Positions 47,066 to 58,270 of a stretch of DNA of 64,000 nucleotides are shown here, piece after piece. The notes under the pieces are model-generated. The model was not told the DNA's origin. It worked only from the letters and a program-made list of their open reading frames with translations, and made no database searches. This DNA is from Cylicocyclus nassatus (taxonomy: Eukaryota; Nematoda; Chromadorea; Rhabditida; Strongylidae), in NCBI GenBank assembly GCA_958299035.1, contig CATQJL010000316.1, positions 18,825,676 to 18,889,675 of the forward strand. Direction: 5' to 3'. How positions within the stretch are numbered: the stretch's first letter is position 1; each line of letters starts with the position of its first letter. The position numbers were made by a program, and so were the translations under genes.

Positions 47066-47945
47066 AAAAGTGACAGCCGGGGTCATAAATGTGTGACTTT
47101 GACGTTCGGAACGCAGCAAGCAACTTTATGGGTACTCAAATTAGCATAGTCCAGCTACTTTTTACCGTAAAAGACCATAAATCTCTAAACTTTCAGGTTT
47201 ATTCGCCTCTCGTAAAGCATTCGGGCTATAAGAGTAAACTGCAATGAGAAACCAGTTTGATCGTGAATGTTTTCTAGCAATGGTTATGCGCTAATGTTCC
47301 CCTTTTGCTAAGGGGAGAGGGGGGGGGGGGGGGGGCAGAATCGCATTAAGCGCTTTCGACTTAAACCTTTAGACCTTAGTTTAAACCTGCTATTTGGTTA
47401 TAGGGTGCGACTTTTTATGCCTATGGAATATTTTCCTTTCGTTTTGTTATATTTATGTTCCTCAAAGGACCCAGTGGGCATATAATTTTTCAATAGTTTT
47501 TCTTTCCCTGTTTCCTCTGTTCTCAACAGCAGTCTAATACATCATCTTGATCCCAAATTCATCCTCAGACCCTATCTTTTTTCCACGATTCTTTCCCTTT
47601 CTTTCTCACTTTTTCTCTTCTTTCTCCAGCTTCTAAATCTTCAGGTTTGGTCAGCCTAGAAGAGTTTAAGATTTTCGATTATTATCTATTTTGTGCAAGT
47701 TTGGTAAAAGAGAACTGTCCTTTTGCTATTTCTGAGTGTGCTTGCTAAGTTTTCGCGATGAGAATGTTAAACGCTCGACTGGTCATAACTCATATCTATA
47801 ATTACCACCATTCGATAATTTATATATTCCATGGAATTTTCTAGATGATTGCTTTTGCAGTGTAAGAACTTACCAAATTCCTAAAACAGGTATTGGCATA
47901 TAACTTTTGTCTTATCTTTGACATGAAATGACGATCGCACATTTT
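47066..47945. other. No supported gene
   Basis: AT-rich unique sequence with a poly-G run at about 47320-47335. Confidence 0.4.
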
Positions 47946-48188
47946 AGGGTGCCTTCATACCGCGCCGGCAGCCGCCGCTAGCCGCCTATAGCCGCTTTTG
48001 CGCACTATCCCAATATTCCAATGCCTTTCCAAAAAGTTAAAAGATTACGTTATTTGTAATTAGCATGCCGAATAACCCCACTTAAGCAAGTTTGAGCAAT
48101 TTTGTGGTTTCGATAATTGGATCCGAATAATGCAGTAGTTCTCAAAGGCGGCTAGCGGCGGCTATCGGCGCGGTATGAAGGCACCCTT
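47946..48188. mobile_element. AGGGTGCCTTC-family MITE, copy 1
   Basis: AGGGTGCCTTCATACCGCGC at the left, followed by GCCGCCGCTAGCCGCC, mirrors the right end GGCGGCTAGCGGCGGC...CGCGGTATGAAGGCACCCT. A second, larger copy is at 53707. Confidence 0.85.
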
Positions 48189-49161
48189 AGCTGCTATCCA
48201 TCAGATGTCTCACTTGGAAATTCTAATTTTCCCATAAAAGTTTTCTGATTGCTTAGTAAAAGGCAAAAAAGCATATTCTACCTTAGATTTTACCCAATCA
48301 TCATTGCCTTCATTATTCCCCTCGCGACTTCTTGCTGATTTTTATTCCATGCTTTTTGTATTCATCACTTTCACTCTTGCATCTTCCATACCATTATATG
48401 CGATATTTCACCTGTGCTTTGCATCATAATAGTGTATTGAATGACCCTAATGGGGAAAGATCGCTTAGTTCACTCAGGTGAACGCTTATCTAAAAATTTC
48501 CCCAGTCTTACATCTTGCAATACTGGGAGGCTTTTGCTCGTAACTGGGAAGTCATAAATAACAAGTTGATATGGAAGAACAGAACATCCAGTCAATATAA
48601 ACAGATTATTTGTTCTGTTTATAAGAAAAATCAACAGTTCAAAATTTGTCTCTTTTACTTGAATCTGTTAACAAGCAATCGAATGTCTCAGCTTTTGTCA
48701 TCAGGTTTTTGACTCAATGCATCATTGTGTCATTCGTATCTAACAATAAGTATGTAAATTTGGACACTATGCGCGACAACTGACGGCACTTTCACTAGTA
48801 ACTCCTCAGTAAAACCTTCTTCAACATAACGAACTCTAAATTGTGTACTGTTGACCAATACATATCCAACCAAACCAACAGATACAGGAAACAAGGAGAA
48901 CTTACTGGAAAACAGCCGATTCCAATCTTACAAGCCGTCGTGTAGCACGCATGCTGTGCAATACGCATGTTGTTATGAATGAGTCGAGGTTGTTTACAGT
49001 GTTATTTTGATTTTTCAGTGTCGGGAGTTAACGAATCATTATTACAAGAAATGTGATTTTGTTAACACATGTTAATCTTCGTTTCGTTTCATCCCTTGGA
49101 GTTAGTAAATTTATAATACTTCCACGGAACTCGTCATGCTCATCATAGACTTATATTTTAT
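48189..49161. other. No supported gene
   Basis: AT-rich unique sequence; no RNA gene, exon or repeat termini recognised. Confidence 0.4.
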
Positions 49162-49580
49162 ACTAATTGGCTTACCCGGCTCCGCCCGGCCCTGTCAAAA
49201 CACTATAATAAAGGTCCCATCACTATCCCTGCACAATTTTTCCTTGCCCATTTCTAAGCGCCAATTCCCTACTCCCGCTGTATTAGTAAACAGCATACTC
49301 GATTACCCCCTGTGCCAAGTCCCAACCCCGTAGCTCAAAATTTGCAGAAAAATCGATAAAGTCGATAAAAGTAACAGACAATTCCCAAAACTAATATTGT
49401 ATTCGTAACATCATGCTCGATTACCCTCCTGTGTCAGCTCCCAGCCCCGTAGCTTAAACTTTACAGAAAAAGTCGATAAAAATCGATGATCGATACCGAT
49501 AACGAAAAGCAGCCTACGACACTTTCCCCCCCCCCCCATACATACAGACAGACAGCATACATTCAGCTTTGTATATAAGA
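49162..49580 (+). mobile_element. ATCGAT family, one-armed copy
   Basis: The end GGCTTACCCGGCTCCGCCC is present, then unique-looking sequence, then only right-arm units, then GACA repeats and GTATATAAGA. There is no left arm. Confidence 0.75.
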
Positions 49581-49589
49581 AAATTAGGT

Positions 49590-50360
49590 TGAAAACTAAC
49601 AAGGGAATGGTCAAAAGTCGAAATGGCTAGTCCAAACAAGCTGCATACCTTTGGATGCAGCATAGAACGCTGATTTCAATATCTGCAGAACGCCTCTGTA
49701 GGCGAAGTTATTATAAGCAGCTTTACTGCGAAAAAATCGTACACAAAAAATGCGAGATTGGACACATTATTGCCCTTTTAGCTCAGAGGTACGGGGCATA
49801 TGAAGTGGCCTAGTTGCATGTCTTGGTCCAGGACTGAGCCGACAATGGCTCTGTTCACCCAAGTTCGCCTTTTACACGCACATTTCTTAGCAAAATAATG
49901 GCCTTCAACTACTTATAATTTCATCCACAAAAGTGTTCTGCAGATAAGAAAGACAGATTTAGAGTCAGCATTTTATGCGGCATCTAATGATAAACAGCTC
50001 GCTTAAATAGGCCACTTCGATTTCTGACTAATCCCTTGCAAGTTCTGCAACTTCTCTATAAGCTTTGCTCTCTTCGAATGTAGCGTATTCAAACTTTAGC
50101 ATTATGTAGATCGTAATGACCACTTTCAGCCAAACCTGTATCAATTTGCAGCTTTTCCCCTTATACCATATGCCTGCCGTAACTCTCACTTTGACGCCGT
50201 AATTTTGTAGAACAGCAGCTGTGCTTGTAGCTTACATGAGTACATACATGACTGCGAATTTGAATGCGTCATATGCAAAGAAATTAAAGCTGTTCAAGAA
50301 TTGCAATACTTGGTTTCCAACCTATTACAATACTGTTTAACGCGAACTTATTTTCAAGTT
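49590..50360. repeat. Diverged repeat related to 19860-20430
   Basis: See 19860-20430 for the shared words. It also contains a tRNA-like TTTTAGCTCAGAGGTACGGG at about 49779, without a closing stem. It lies between two ATCGAT-family copies. Confidence 0.35.
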
Positions 50361-50509
50361 GATAAAATTCATGAGTTTATGTGTAAATATGCTTCTAAAA
50401 AGAATTGATATAGGCAACGATCCACAATATGTATCTTCTTTAGGTTTACGTTGGTTGTAATGAGTGATACTCATACTCTTATCCTATTCAGCTTGGTTTT
50501 TATATAATG

Positions 50510-50810
50510 ACTAGTTGGCAAACCCGGCTCCGCCCGGGCCTGTCAATAACATATTAATAATCAGCATGCTCGATTAACCCCCGGTGCCAACTCCCAGCCC
50601 TGTAGCTCTAATTTTGCAAAAAATCGATAAAATCGATATCGATCGATACGAAAAGTAGCCTATGACACCCGTCGGGGCCCGAAGTGTATGTGTGCCAAGT
50701 TTGGTTCCGATCGGTTTAGAAATGGAATTTTCTATTCGGAACATACGTACACACATACATACAGACAGACAGACATACAGACAAACGGACATTCAGCTTT
50801 ATATATAAGA
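50510..50810 (+). mobile_element. ATCGAT family, minimal one-armed copy
   Basis: ACTAGTTGGCAAACCCGGCT at the left, a single right-arm unit, the CGAAGTGTATGTGTGCCAAG block, GACA/CATA repeats and TTCAGCTTTATATATAAGA at the right: about 300 bases in all. Confidence 0.8.
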
Positions 50811-51172
50811 TTAACTCAAAACAAGTGGGATCATTCTAAAGATGAGACTTAGTATCACTTACTTATTATGTTTATTTATGATTTCTGCAGAGAGCGTTGT
50901 AGCCGCTAACTGATTGTTTCAATACTCTGTAAATTATACTTGTATATCTGATACTGTGACTATCAAGGCAATAAAGATACCAAACAACTATATTTTTGTT
51001 ATGTCCTTTTGCAAAGAGTATTTTTTTCAAAATTTGATCACCGAAGTCTGTAAACGGCTGAATGTACGTGCAGTGTCATGCGTTTCTGTACACAGATAGC
51101 CTTTTTGATATGAAAAGGATAGGTGAAATATGTGATTCATTTCTCTTAAAAGTTGAAGCTATCATTCATTCC

Positions 51173-51352
51173 ATGACTGGGAGACGCGAGACCGCATTGC
51201 ATACATTGTCTAAACAAGCCTATTCGTGTACTTAGTTGGTTCGAACTTGTTATTTACCTCGCCCAGGTTTATACACTCTTTGAAAACAGGGAAGAACAAA
51301 CTCAAACTTGTTAACCCAATGTCCGCAATGCGGTCTCGCGTCTCCTAGTCAT
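51173..51352. mobile_element. Hairpin MITE, 180 bp
   Basis: ATGACTGGGAGACGCGAGAC plus CGCATTGC at the left; complement at the right with one mismatch. It lies about 320 bases upstream of the Reeler gene. Confidence 0.8.
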
Positions 51353-51672
51353 AGAATAGATGATATTTGTTTTGTTGTATATTTTGATTCTATCATTGCT
51401 GACATGTGTTTTCCAGATCTAGGTAATTATAATGATTTTATCTATGTGTGTAGTTTCTATACTGACCTTAAACTTCTCTTTTAAGATGCAACTTGCCATT
51501 TACTTACGGGAGAACTTTGGTGTCTCATTTTTTTGCAGTTACCTTCTTATCTTCTTTGGTTTTTCTACTAGCTTATTCTAAACTTTCTCAATTTGTATGT
51601 AAATCAGTAGATACGGTAAAGCTATGGATACACTTTTCAGACTTTTTTTTCTAAAGCTGCACCTGCTACCAC

Positions 51673-52517
51673 ATGTCATCTATTACCTATATTGGTATTG
51701 CTATTCTCCTTCTTAACGATGCAGCGGCCACACTCACAGAAATGAGTGGATTTCACTGTAAGCAGTTGAATTCGATGCAATTGGATCGCAAATTGCATGG
51801 TGAACCTCACATTACGACACCGCCATTCGAGTTTTCTGTGATCGACGACAAGGGCAATGGAGTAGAGTACTACACGCCGGGCGAAAGTTATAAAAGTGGG
51901 ACTTTGGGTTGCGACTCGTTCGAGAATCGAATAATACATAGGGTTTATTTTTAGTCCGCCTTGTGGGATATATCCATTTTCGAGGCTTTATGATACAATC
52001 ACGGCTTTGTACACCTGAAGGATATATGATAGGTAAGCGAAAATGTAGTGGTCCCTTCCCAAAAAAAATTTTTCTGTTATTTTCAGGTTCTTTGAGAGGT
52101 GGACGTTTTATCATTGGCAACAACGGTGATATTTTTGGTGAGAATTTTGCCAAAATTTTGAGTTTTCCGCCATCTCAAACATTTCAGGTGTACGCTACCA
52201 AAAATGTGATGACTCAGATTCGAATGATGCGTTAACGCACGCAGACAGTAATAAAAAATTTCTTCTTGAAGTTCAATGGACGGCCGAAAGAGACATCGGA
52301 GCTGTGCAATTCATGTACTCAAGAAGAAGTTACTTTCAAATTATTCTAAGTGATGCTAAGGTCTTTTTCATCTAGGCTCACCGTGGCTGCCGAGGACGAA
52401 TTGTACTGGGAACGTTGGCGTCCTCGAAATGGGTTTATCCGTCCAGAGACGGGTAAGGACGGGCATGTTGTCGAGTCGTTATTTGAAATTGAGGTCTCGC
52501 CTGGACCAGAGGGTTAG
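51673..52517 (+). CDS. Secreted Reeler-domain protein, five exons
   Basis: Exons 51673-51895, 51955-52032, 52087-52137, 52188-52314 and 52376-52517 sum to 621 bases: 206 codons plus TAG. Introns are 59, 54, 50 and 61 bases with GT..AG ends; acceptors are TTATTTTTAG, TATTTTCAG, ACATTTCAG and TTTTTCATCTAG. The start follows a hydrophobic stretch (TYIGIAILLL, residues 5-14), a probable signal peptide. The rest matches a Reeler domain: Cys29 and PHITTPPFEF (45-54), YYTPGESY (66-73), FRGFMIQSR (83-91), Cys93, GGRF (105-108), Cys124, ALTHAD (132-137), Trp148 and a YWERW C-terminal motif (170-174). Reeler domains occur in reelin, F-spondin, ferric reductase-like proteins and short secreted insect defence proteins. 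The size and single-domain layout resemble the last group, but a role in immunity is inference. The first donor is GTGGGA, weaker than the others. A pyrimidine tract with AG lies about 18 bases before the ATG, so trans-splicing is possible. Confidence 0.88.
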
Positions 52518-52584
52518 CATCTAATTTCTAGACAATCTGTCTGCTTTCTTGTTACTCGCTGAAACTCACATCGTTGACTTACAA

Positions 52585-52883
52585 GGGAAGGAAGGTTGGT
52601 CGAAGTGGCCTTTTGAAAGAGACGTATACTGCCTTGTAGAGCTTGGAACGCTGATCGCAAATCTACCTTTGCTATCTGCTGCGGGCTTCTAGGCGAAAAG
52701 TTATGAAGGATGTGAGCAAAAATCTGAATGCGAAAATATAAAATCGGTTGTAACCTTTTCCCAATGTTCAAATGAGGCAGCAGTGAATTGGTACATTTGA
52801 ATCAAGAATATTTGTTGCACCGAGTGACCCGACTACCAATTTAGCGCTATAAAAAATGTCACTTCGACCAACCTTCCTCCGTG
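52585..52883. mobile_element. MITE just 3' of the Reeler gene
   Basis: GGAAGGAAGGTTGGTCGAAG plus TG at the left and CACTTCGACCAACCTTCCTC at the right. It begins about 70 bases after the stop codon, so it may lie in the 3' UTR. Confidence 0.75.
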
Positions 52884-53706
52884 TTAGTCATTCAAAGATA
52901 ACTCTCACGAAGTCGTCACCATGTTGAGGGCTTTTACTGGGTTGGCGAAAGAGTTTTCGGACACTGCCTTAGAAATGACACTTTGCCTTAAATACATACA
53001 AGAGTGGAATTGTGCGCCCGTACTCTCATATGTATGACATTGGTATAGCAAACCCTCGGTCATCGCAACTTCGACTGAGGCTGGCTTGTTGAACTTACGG
53101 TGTCAGCGCAGTATCAAACGTGCCATGGATCTCGATACGAACATGCAGAAATGCCAAACGTATGCGCTTCAAGAAGAAGCATTTGTGCAGGCTTTGTTGA
53201 ATGGGTGAATCATTGTTTTTTGAAGAAGGGACATGCTCGAGAGCTTCATAGGACCCTCTTTTTGCTAGGCAGGCGCGCATTTCTTAAAAGCGGCTACAAT
53301 CAAGGCGATGATGACCGCTATCAAAGTTTTTGCCAAGCTAACGAGAAATGAAGCAAGATAATAATTTGCAACTCTTTATCAACAAACTAACATGGCCAGT
53401 AGAAAGTAAATAAAATGGATAATTCTATAAAGTAAATGAAATGGAGAATTCTAACCTCAAGCTCTATCAAAATTTTGGGAAGAGAGTTTGAAAAGGAAGG
53501 AAGAGTCCACTTCTCAGTTTCCTCGTCTCCTGATGCGAATAGCTGTTCAACGATTTTCTCCTTTGGACCGTATATGGTCCGCTTGCGCGCTCTTGTATGC
53601 AGAATCATGTAAACTCAAATGTGCCGTTAGTTATCTATTGAAGGTATAATAAGTCGAACTAGAGGATAGTGTACATAAGTGGAGAAAGAGATAAAATTTT
53701 TCCGTA
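52884..53706. other. No supported gene
   Basis: Frames on both strands near 53095-53351 overlap and neither has splice sites or a domain. Confidence 0.35.
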
Positions 53707-54296
53707 AGGGTGCCTTCATACCGGGTCGGCAGCCGCCGCTAGCAGCCCGTCAGCCGCTAGCAGCCCGTATCCGCCGCTGGCCGTTTTGTCATAGAAGTGC
53801 CAAATCATCAAATTCTTACTATTTTAAGTGCAACCGCCTACGCTTTCACGCTTTTTCCTCCCTGTTGTCGCAATTCGATCTAATATATTATATTTGTGTC
53901 CATTGTTGTTATTATCTTGTTGCTGTTCATCGGTTATCCAATAGGTGCTCAGTTTCCCTCTTGCATTTGAACTATAATTCGCCAAAGTTTCTTCGCGGTG
54001 TTTCGTCTAACTTTATGCGTCCATTTTTTGCAGTGTTTATTTTTTATGCGTGCTGCTTCAATCATATCCTCGACCGGTGCTTATCTTGAATAACTCGGTA
54101 GTGTGTGAAAGTGGAATTGCGCTTTAGCCGCAATAGGAAGAAAGACGCTTGTAAGATGGAAAGCGTGGGTGGGCGCATAAGTAGTAAGAATTTGATGATT
54201 TTGCGCTATGACAAAAGCGGCCAGCGGCGGCTACGGGCTGTCAGCAGGTGCTACGGCCTGCTAGCGGCGGCTGCCGGCGCGGTATGAAGACACCCT
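53707..54296. mobile_element. AGGGTGCCTTC-family MITE, copy 2 (590 bp)
   Basis: AAGGGTGCCTTCATACCGGG at the left and CGCGGTATGAAGACACCCTA at the right, with subterminal GCCGCCGCTAGCAGCCCG arrays that repeat two or three times on each side. The AT-rich interior differs from the copy at 47946, so the family is defined by its ends. Confidence 0.85.
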
Positions 54297-55396
54297 AAGT
54301 TATCGCGAGCAATTTATGAAACAAGTTTGTCCCCTTCACTTCTGTACATTATCTTCGTTTGTTCAACTTATTATACCTTCAATACGGTGAACCGACTGCG
54401 GCACTTGGCCAGACGGTCTTATGACAGTTGAACTTGCTTTTTGAAGCATGGGATGTAGGTGGTCTTTTTGCGAGGAAGCCAATACTATGTTCATGCGTTT
54501 TCTTGTTGAAGGCAGTATCTGGGACTCAGCGTCAAAAGCAAGAATTACTTCAACCTTCGTTATTCCCGTTACTCATTACTCTTGCTTTTATAGGCGCTTT
54601 CCATGAGGCGTCTTCATATATGTGCGTTTGTCCATTTCACTCAGGTATCCGAGAATGTGCCGCTTGTTTCCTTTGATATGCACACCGAGATATGAACTCT
54701 GTTCAAAGCGGCTACTAGATTCAATGTCTCAAAAAACCTCTCATCAATCCGATATTATCGCAAACACTGAACAAAAAGACTAACTTAGCGAGACTAGCTG
54801 ATATGGTTACTAATTTAGCCTGGCTGTCGGTGATCTGCTGCTGAATAAGCCTTAGATCAGCGCTGATGAATGGACTAGTAATATTCGATCTCGCTCTGAA
54901 GTCCTAAAGTTGCTTCAAAATGAGATTATCATGTTAGCGCTCCCTTGCTTAAGACAGCTTCCAGGCAAGTCTGAGTATCTGGCTTTGCACGTGGAAACTG
55001 AATGAGGGCTTCAGCAACCATTGCTCATACGGCAGCTCACTCTTTCTTGACTAGGTACCGGGCAGATAAGAGCAGAATTGACGGCTTTGAATAGATTATA
55101 ACAGCATCCGCTTGCTTATCGACTTAGCTAAGGTCTTTCAATATTATCCAATGAGAAGTCATGACTACCCAGATTTTTTCCATTGTTGAGGCCCAAGATC
55201 TTTGCTTTCTGAAAGGATTCACAAATCTGATTGACAAGATTAACGTTGTCCCTCGTGCAGCTTGTAACCATTTGTCAAAATTGAGATTTTATAATGCCAG
55301 CAATCTGCCAGCCTTGAAGGCAGCGTCCGGACACTTGTCCCACTATCGTATTTAGCGAACAGCTTCCGTCGGCCTGCAGGGTCTGGGCGGGGACTC
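54297..55396. other. No supported gene
   Basis: Unique sequence without defensible frames; an AAGGCAGCGTCCGGAC at about 55317 looks like a solitary end of the AGGCAG MITE family. Confidence 0.35.
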
Positions 55397-56304
55397 CTCA
55401 GACAATTATTGCGACCACCCGCGGAAGGGCCCCCGCCGACGTTTCATCCATGCCGCGGATGGTAGAATAAACCCACGCTAAGCGGCCGAGAGTTACCCGC
55501 GGATGCGCCGGTAAGCGCTCGAACGACGCCCGCGAATGTCCAGACAAGCACCCGACAGATGCGCGATATGCGGGTGGCCCGATAGGCGGTTGCTAAACGC
55601 AGTAATGTAAATTTATTCCATTTTTTGAATACACCTGTCTACATTTCCCTCGCCTTTGCACATGGGTCAGGATACGTGCCAAAATTTGTCTTCCGTCGTA
55701 AGGCCCAAGTTCCAGCTGCAGGGTAACCCTGGGAGAGAACCCTCAGTAGAGCGTCTTTACTACTAGCCACATTTCAATGAGCGATAAGCAACAAGCTGAA
55801 CGTTGAGGGTACCTCTTGCGCGGCGTATCTCACGCGAGTAACGTTTTTGCTTACAGCATGTAAGAATTGCGGCGTTCGGCAAGGCCCGCGGCTCGCCAGA
55901 CTGATTCTGTTGGGCCGTTGCCTAGAAGGGCCGGGGCCTGCCCGAAAATGACGTTCAAGGCGCCCATTAAGGCCTGCGGATAACCGAGATACGATATGAG
56001 CGGTGTTCTACAAGGGCCGAGGCTTGCCCGGTGCAGAAACTATAATAAGGCCCGCGGCTTGTCCGAAAACCAAATATGTAGTGCTTTCAATAAGGTCCGT
56101 GGCCCGCCCGAGTCTTTTTTCCCGGGCCGCGGGTGTCCCGGTAGAACAATTAAAACCCGCGGCCTTTACCTAGCGAAAATATTGGGCCGCGGGTCGCCAA
56201 GCAAATGAGTCAAGATCCGCGGATGGTCAGTATGAAAATTCAACGCCCGCGCGCCAGCAAAAGACACTATTAAGGGCCGCGGATGCTCGTAATAATTGTC
56301 TGAG
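55397..56304. mobile_element. CTCAGACAA element with CCGCGG motif arrays (908 bp)
   Basis: Terminal repeats of 28 bases: CTCAGACAATTATTGCGACC... at the left and its complement at the right, differing at about three positions. Both subterminal zones are GC-rich arrays of a degenerate word of the form AAGGSCCGCGG: about six on the left (55418-55590) and about twelve on the right (55888-56285), spaced 25 to 45 bases. The middle (about 55600-55880) is ordinary sequence. Dense subterminal motif arrays are known transposase-binding regions in CACTA, hAT and P elements, but the CTCAGACAA end is not one I can assign. Confidence 0.75.
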
Positions 56305-56520
56305 TCTTCATGAGAGCAACGTGCCTCCAATGGCATGAAATTCGATGCCAGTCGTCCGCCAAATACGTTAGCGATGTCTGGTTTGGGTACGAATAATCAG
56401 TGCCGCAAGTGCAAAATCTGCATTACCTCTCAAGGAACATCTTAGTTAAACCTCCACGATTTTCTCAGCTGCGATCCAAAGTCTGGACGTTGAAGGCGTA
56501 GAAACTATGCACGCCTCTTA

Positions 56521-56955
56521 AGGCAGTGTCCCGGCAGATTCGCGCCTTGGGGGATATAGGTGTGGTGGGGCTCCCTGTCACCCCACTGACCTCAGGCGCA
56601 GACCGGCTGGTTGATGTTCCCCTGAGCCAAGAAAATGGCCCCTGAACAGGCGCGCGCGACTCCAATTGGCGCGCGCTCGGACGGCTTTCCTTGTCTGTTC
56701 GGGGCCCACACCCCACAACCGCTGTCCCTCACTGTGCATGCTACGCGAAGCAAAAATTACAGGCTGCAGGATCTTCGTGTGAGGACCTTCCAACTTTCCA
56801 TTAAAAATCTCGTCCGATCTGCTTTTTTGGAATTGGGTAAACGACCCATAGTCGGCCCTTTCAGCCCGTTCAAAGCTCAACTTCGAGTTCTAAGTGGCGA
56901 AAAGGCCTAAAACTTGCAGAAAGGTGGAAATGCAAAATCTGCCGGGACACTGCCT
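56521..56955. mobile_element. AGGCAG-family MITE, copy 4
   Basis: AGGCAGTGTCCCGGCAGATT at the left and AATCTGCCGGGACACTGCCT at the right (mirror ends). Interior halves are partly inverted. Confidence 0.8.
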
Positions 56956-57244
56956 TTGAGAAGAGATATACTTGCACCTAGTTGAAGTATTTTTCTTTTG
57001 TAGGGGCAAAATGCACGCTACATTAAACTTAATTCTTAGCGTTTCAAAATATTTTTGGCTTGTCCTTTCGGTCCTGGCAACAATGTCTGCGTTGTTGCTG
57101 TTTTATGTTGAACAAGTTGAAAGATTGCAAAAAGAAACACTAAACAACGTCGTAAAGTTCTAGGCCCTGAACTGGCCCAGAGCTCGGCGGCGCTGTCCCA
57201 TCACGGACAAAAGAAGCTTCCATCGATATAAAAAGCCTTTTTAA

Positions 57245-57594
57245 AGGCAGCGTCTCCCACGGTTTGGGAGTTTTAGCTGTTGGCAACTTGCGATAGTACG
57301 ACCTCCTATCAAGCTACTGCCCAAGTCGCGGCTCAAAATGTCGCTTCGAAATCAAGAAAATCGCTTTGGTATAACGATGCATGAGGATCAGTCGACACTC
57401 CCCTCCTCCAGTAATGCCCGCCCATTCGTGCGCGCCCATTCAATCATCGTTCCGAAAAGCCGGTTTGTGGGTTTTTCGGAACGGGAGTTGTCGCAGTTTT
57501 CGTGGATTCTTGACCTCATACTCGCAATCAAAGTTATGAGAAGGTCCCGGAACGACCAGAACATGAAAGTCGAGAATCTGGGTGGGCGGTGCCT
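57245..57594. mobile_element. AGGCAG-family MITE, copy 5
   Basis: AGGCAGCGTCTCCCAC at the left and GTGGGCGGTGCCT at the right; internal inverted GTTCCGAAAAGC/TTTTTCGGAAC words near 57450-57485. Confidence 0.65.
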
Positions 57595-58050
57595 TCAAGG
57601 AGATATTGTAGTCTTTCTTGCTATTTTTAGAACCGAGCGCAACTTCAAGCATGCAACTACATATGAAGAGTTCAAGATGATAAACGAATTGCCGTAATTG
57701 TTCAGAACAAGCGAGAAAAGAGCACCGGATTCAAAGTATGCAGTTTTTGCATGGTCAGGAGTGATGCTTTTGTAATAAGCATATCAAAAACGGATGTGGA
57801 ATAAGTTAACGAATTCTGAGGTGTTTGAATATTGGACTACCCAAAATAAATTGTCATTTGCGAGGCTGAACATTAGCCTCAAACCACTTCTCCACTTCTT
57901 TTTCAACTACGAAATTTATGCTATCTAACCTTATACGCATATCCTTTGAAATTTCTTATGACAAAAGACATTTAAGCAAAAAATTCTTATGCGCATTGTC
58001 TCTCCAAACCTGAGTCAGAGTGGAAAAAAGCATGACAGCTTGAATTGATG
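57595..58050. other. No supported gene
   Basis: AT-rich unique sequence between two MITEs. Confidence 0.35.
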
Positions 58051-58270
58051 TTACCCTATTTTCAGGTGTATAAGCTGCGGGGTGGTCCTAGCTTACATCG
58101 ACCAGCCTGAACACGCCTTAGGACGAAACCAATGGACACTATACCGCGCTGCGTATTGCCTGAGAGAATTGTGCAACATAAGGATTGCTCTTCGAAACAC
58201 AGAAAGGCGGCTGAGCAGTTCGATGTAAGCTAGGACCACCCCGCGGCTTATACACCTGAAAATAGGGTAA
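58051..58270. mobile_element. TACCCTATTTTC hairpin MITE, 220 bp
   Basis: TTACCCTATTTTCAGGTGTA at the left is mirrored at the right, and pairing runs at least 50 bases with one mismatch (GCTGCGG against CCGCGGC). Termini resemble those of 38130-38674. Confidence 0.88.

Noticed and set aside
49775..49850. tRNA gene beginning TTTTAGCTCAGAGGTA
   Set aside because: No matching box B or closing acceptor stem.
51812..52153. 113-codon minus frame over the Reeler gene
   Set aside because: It is the antisense shadow of a five-exon gene with consistent phases and a recognisable domain.
55880..56290. CRISPR-like array of spaced repeats
   Set aside because: The words are short, degenerate and irregularly spaced, lie in eukaryotic DNA, and are bounded by terminal inverted repeats; a transposon subterminal array is the better reading.
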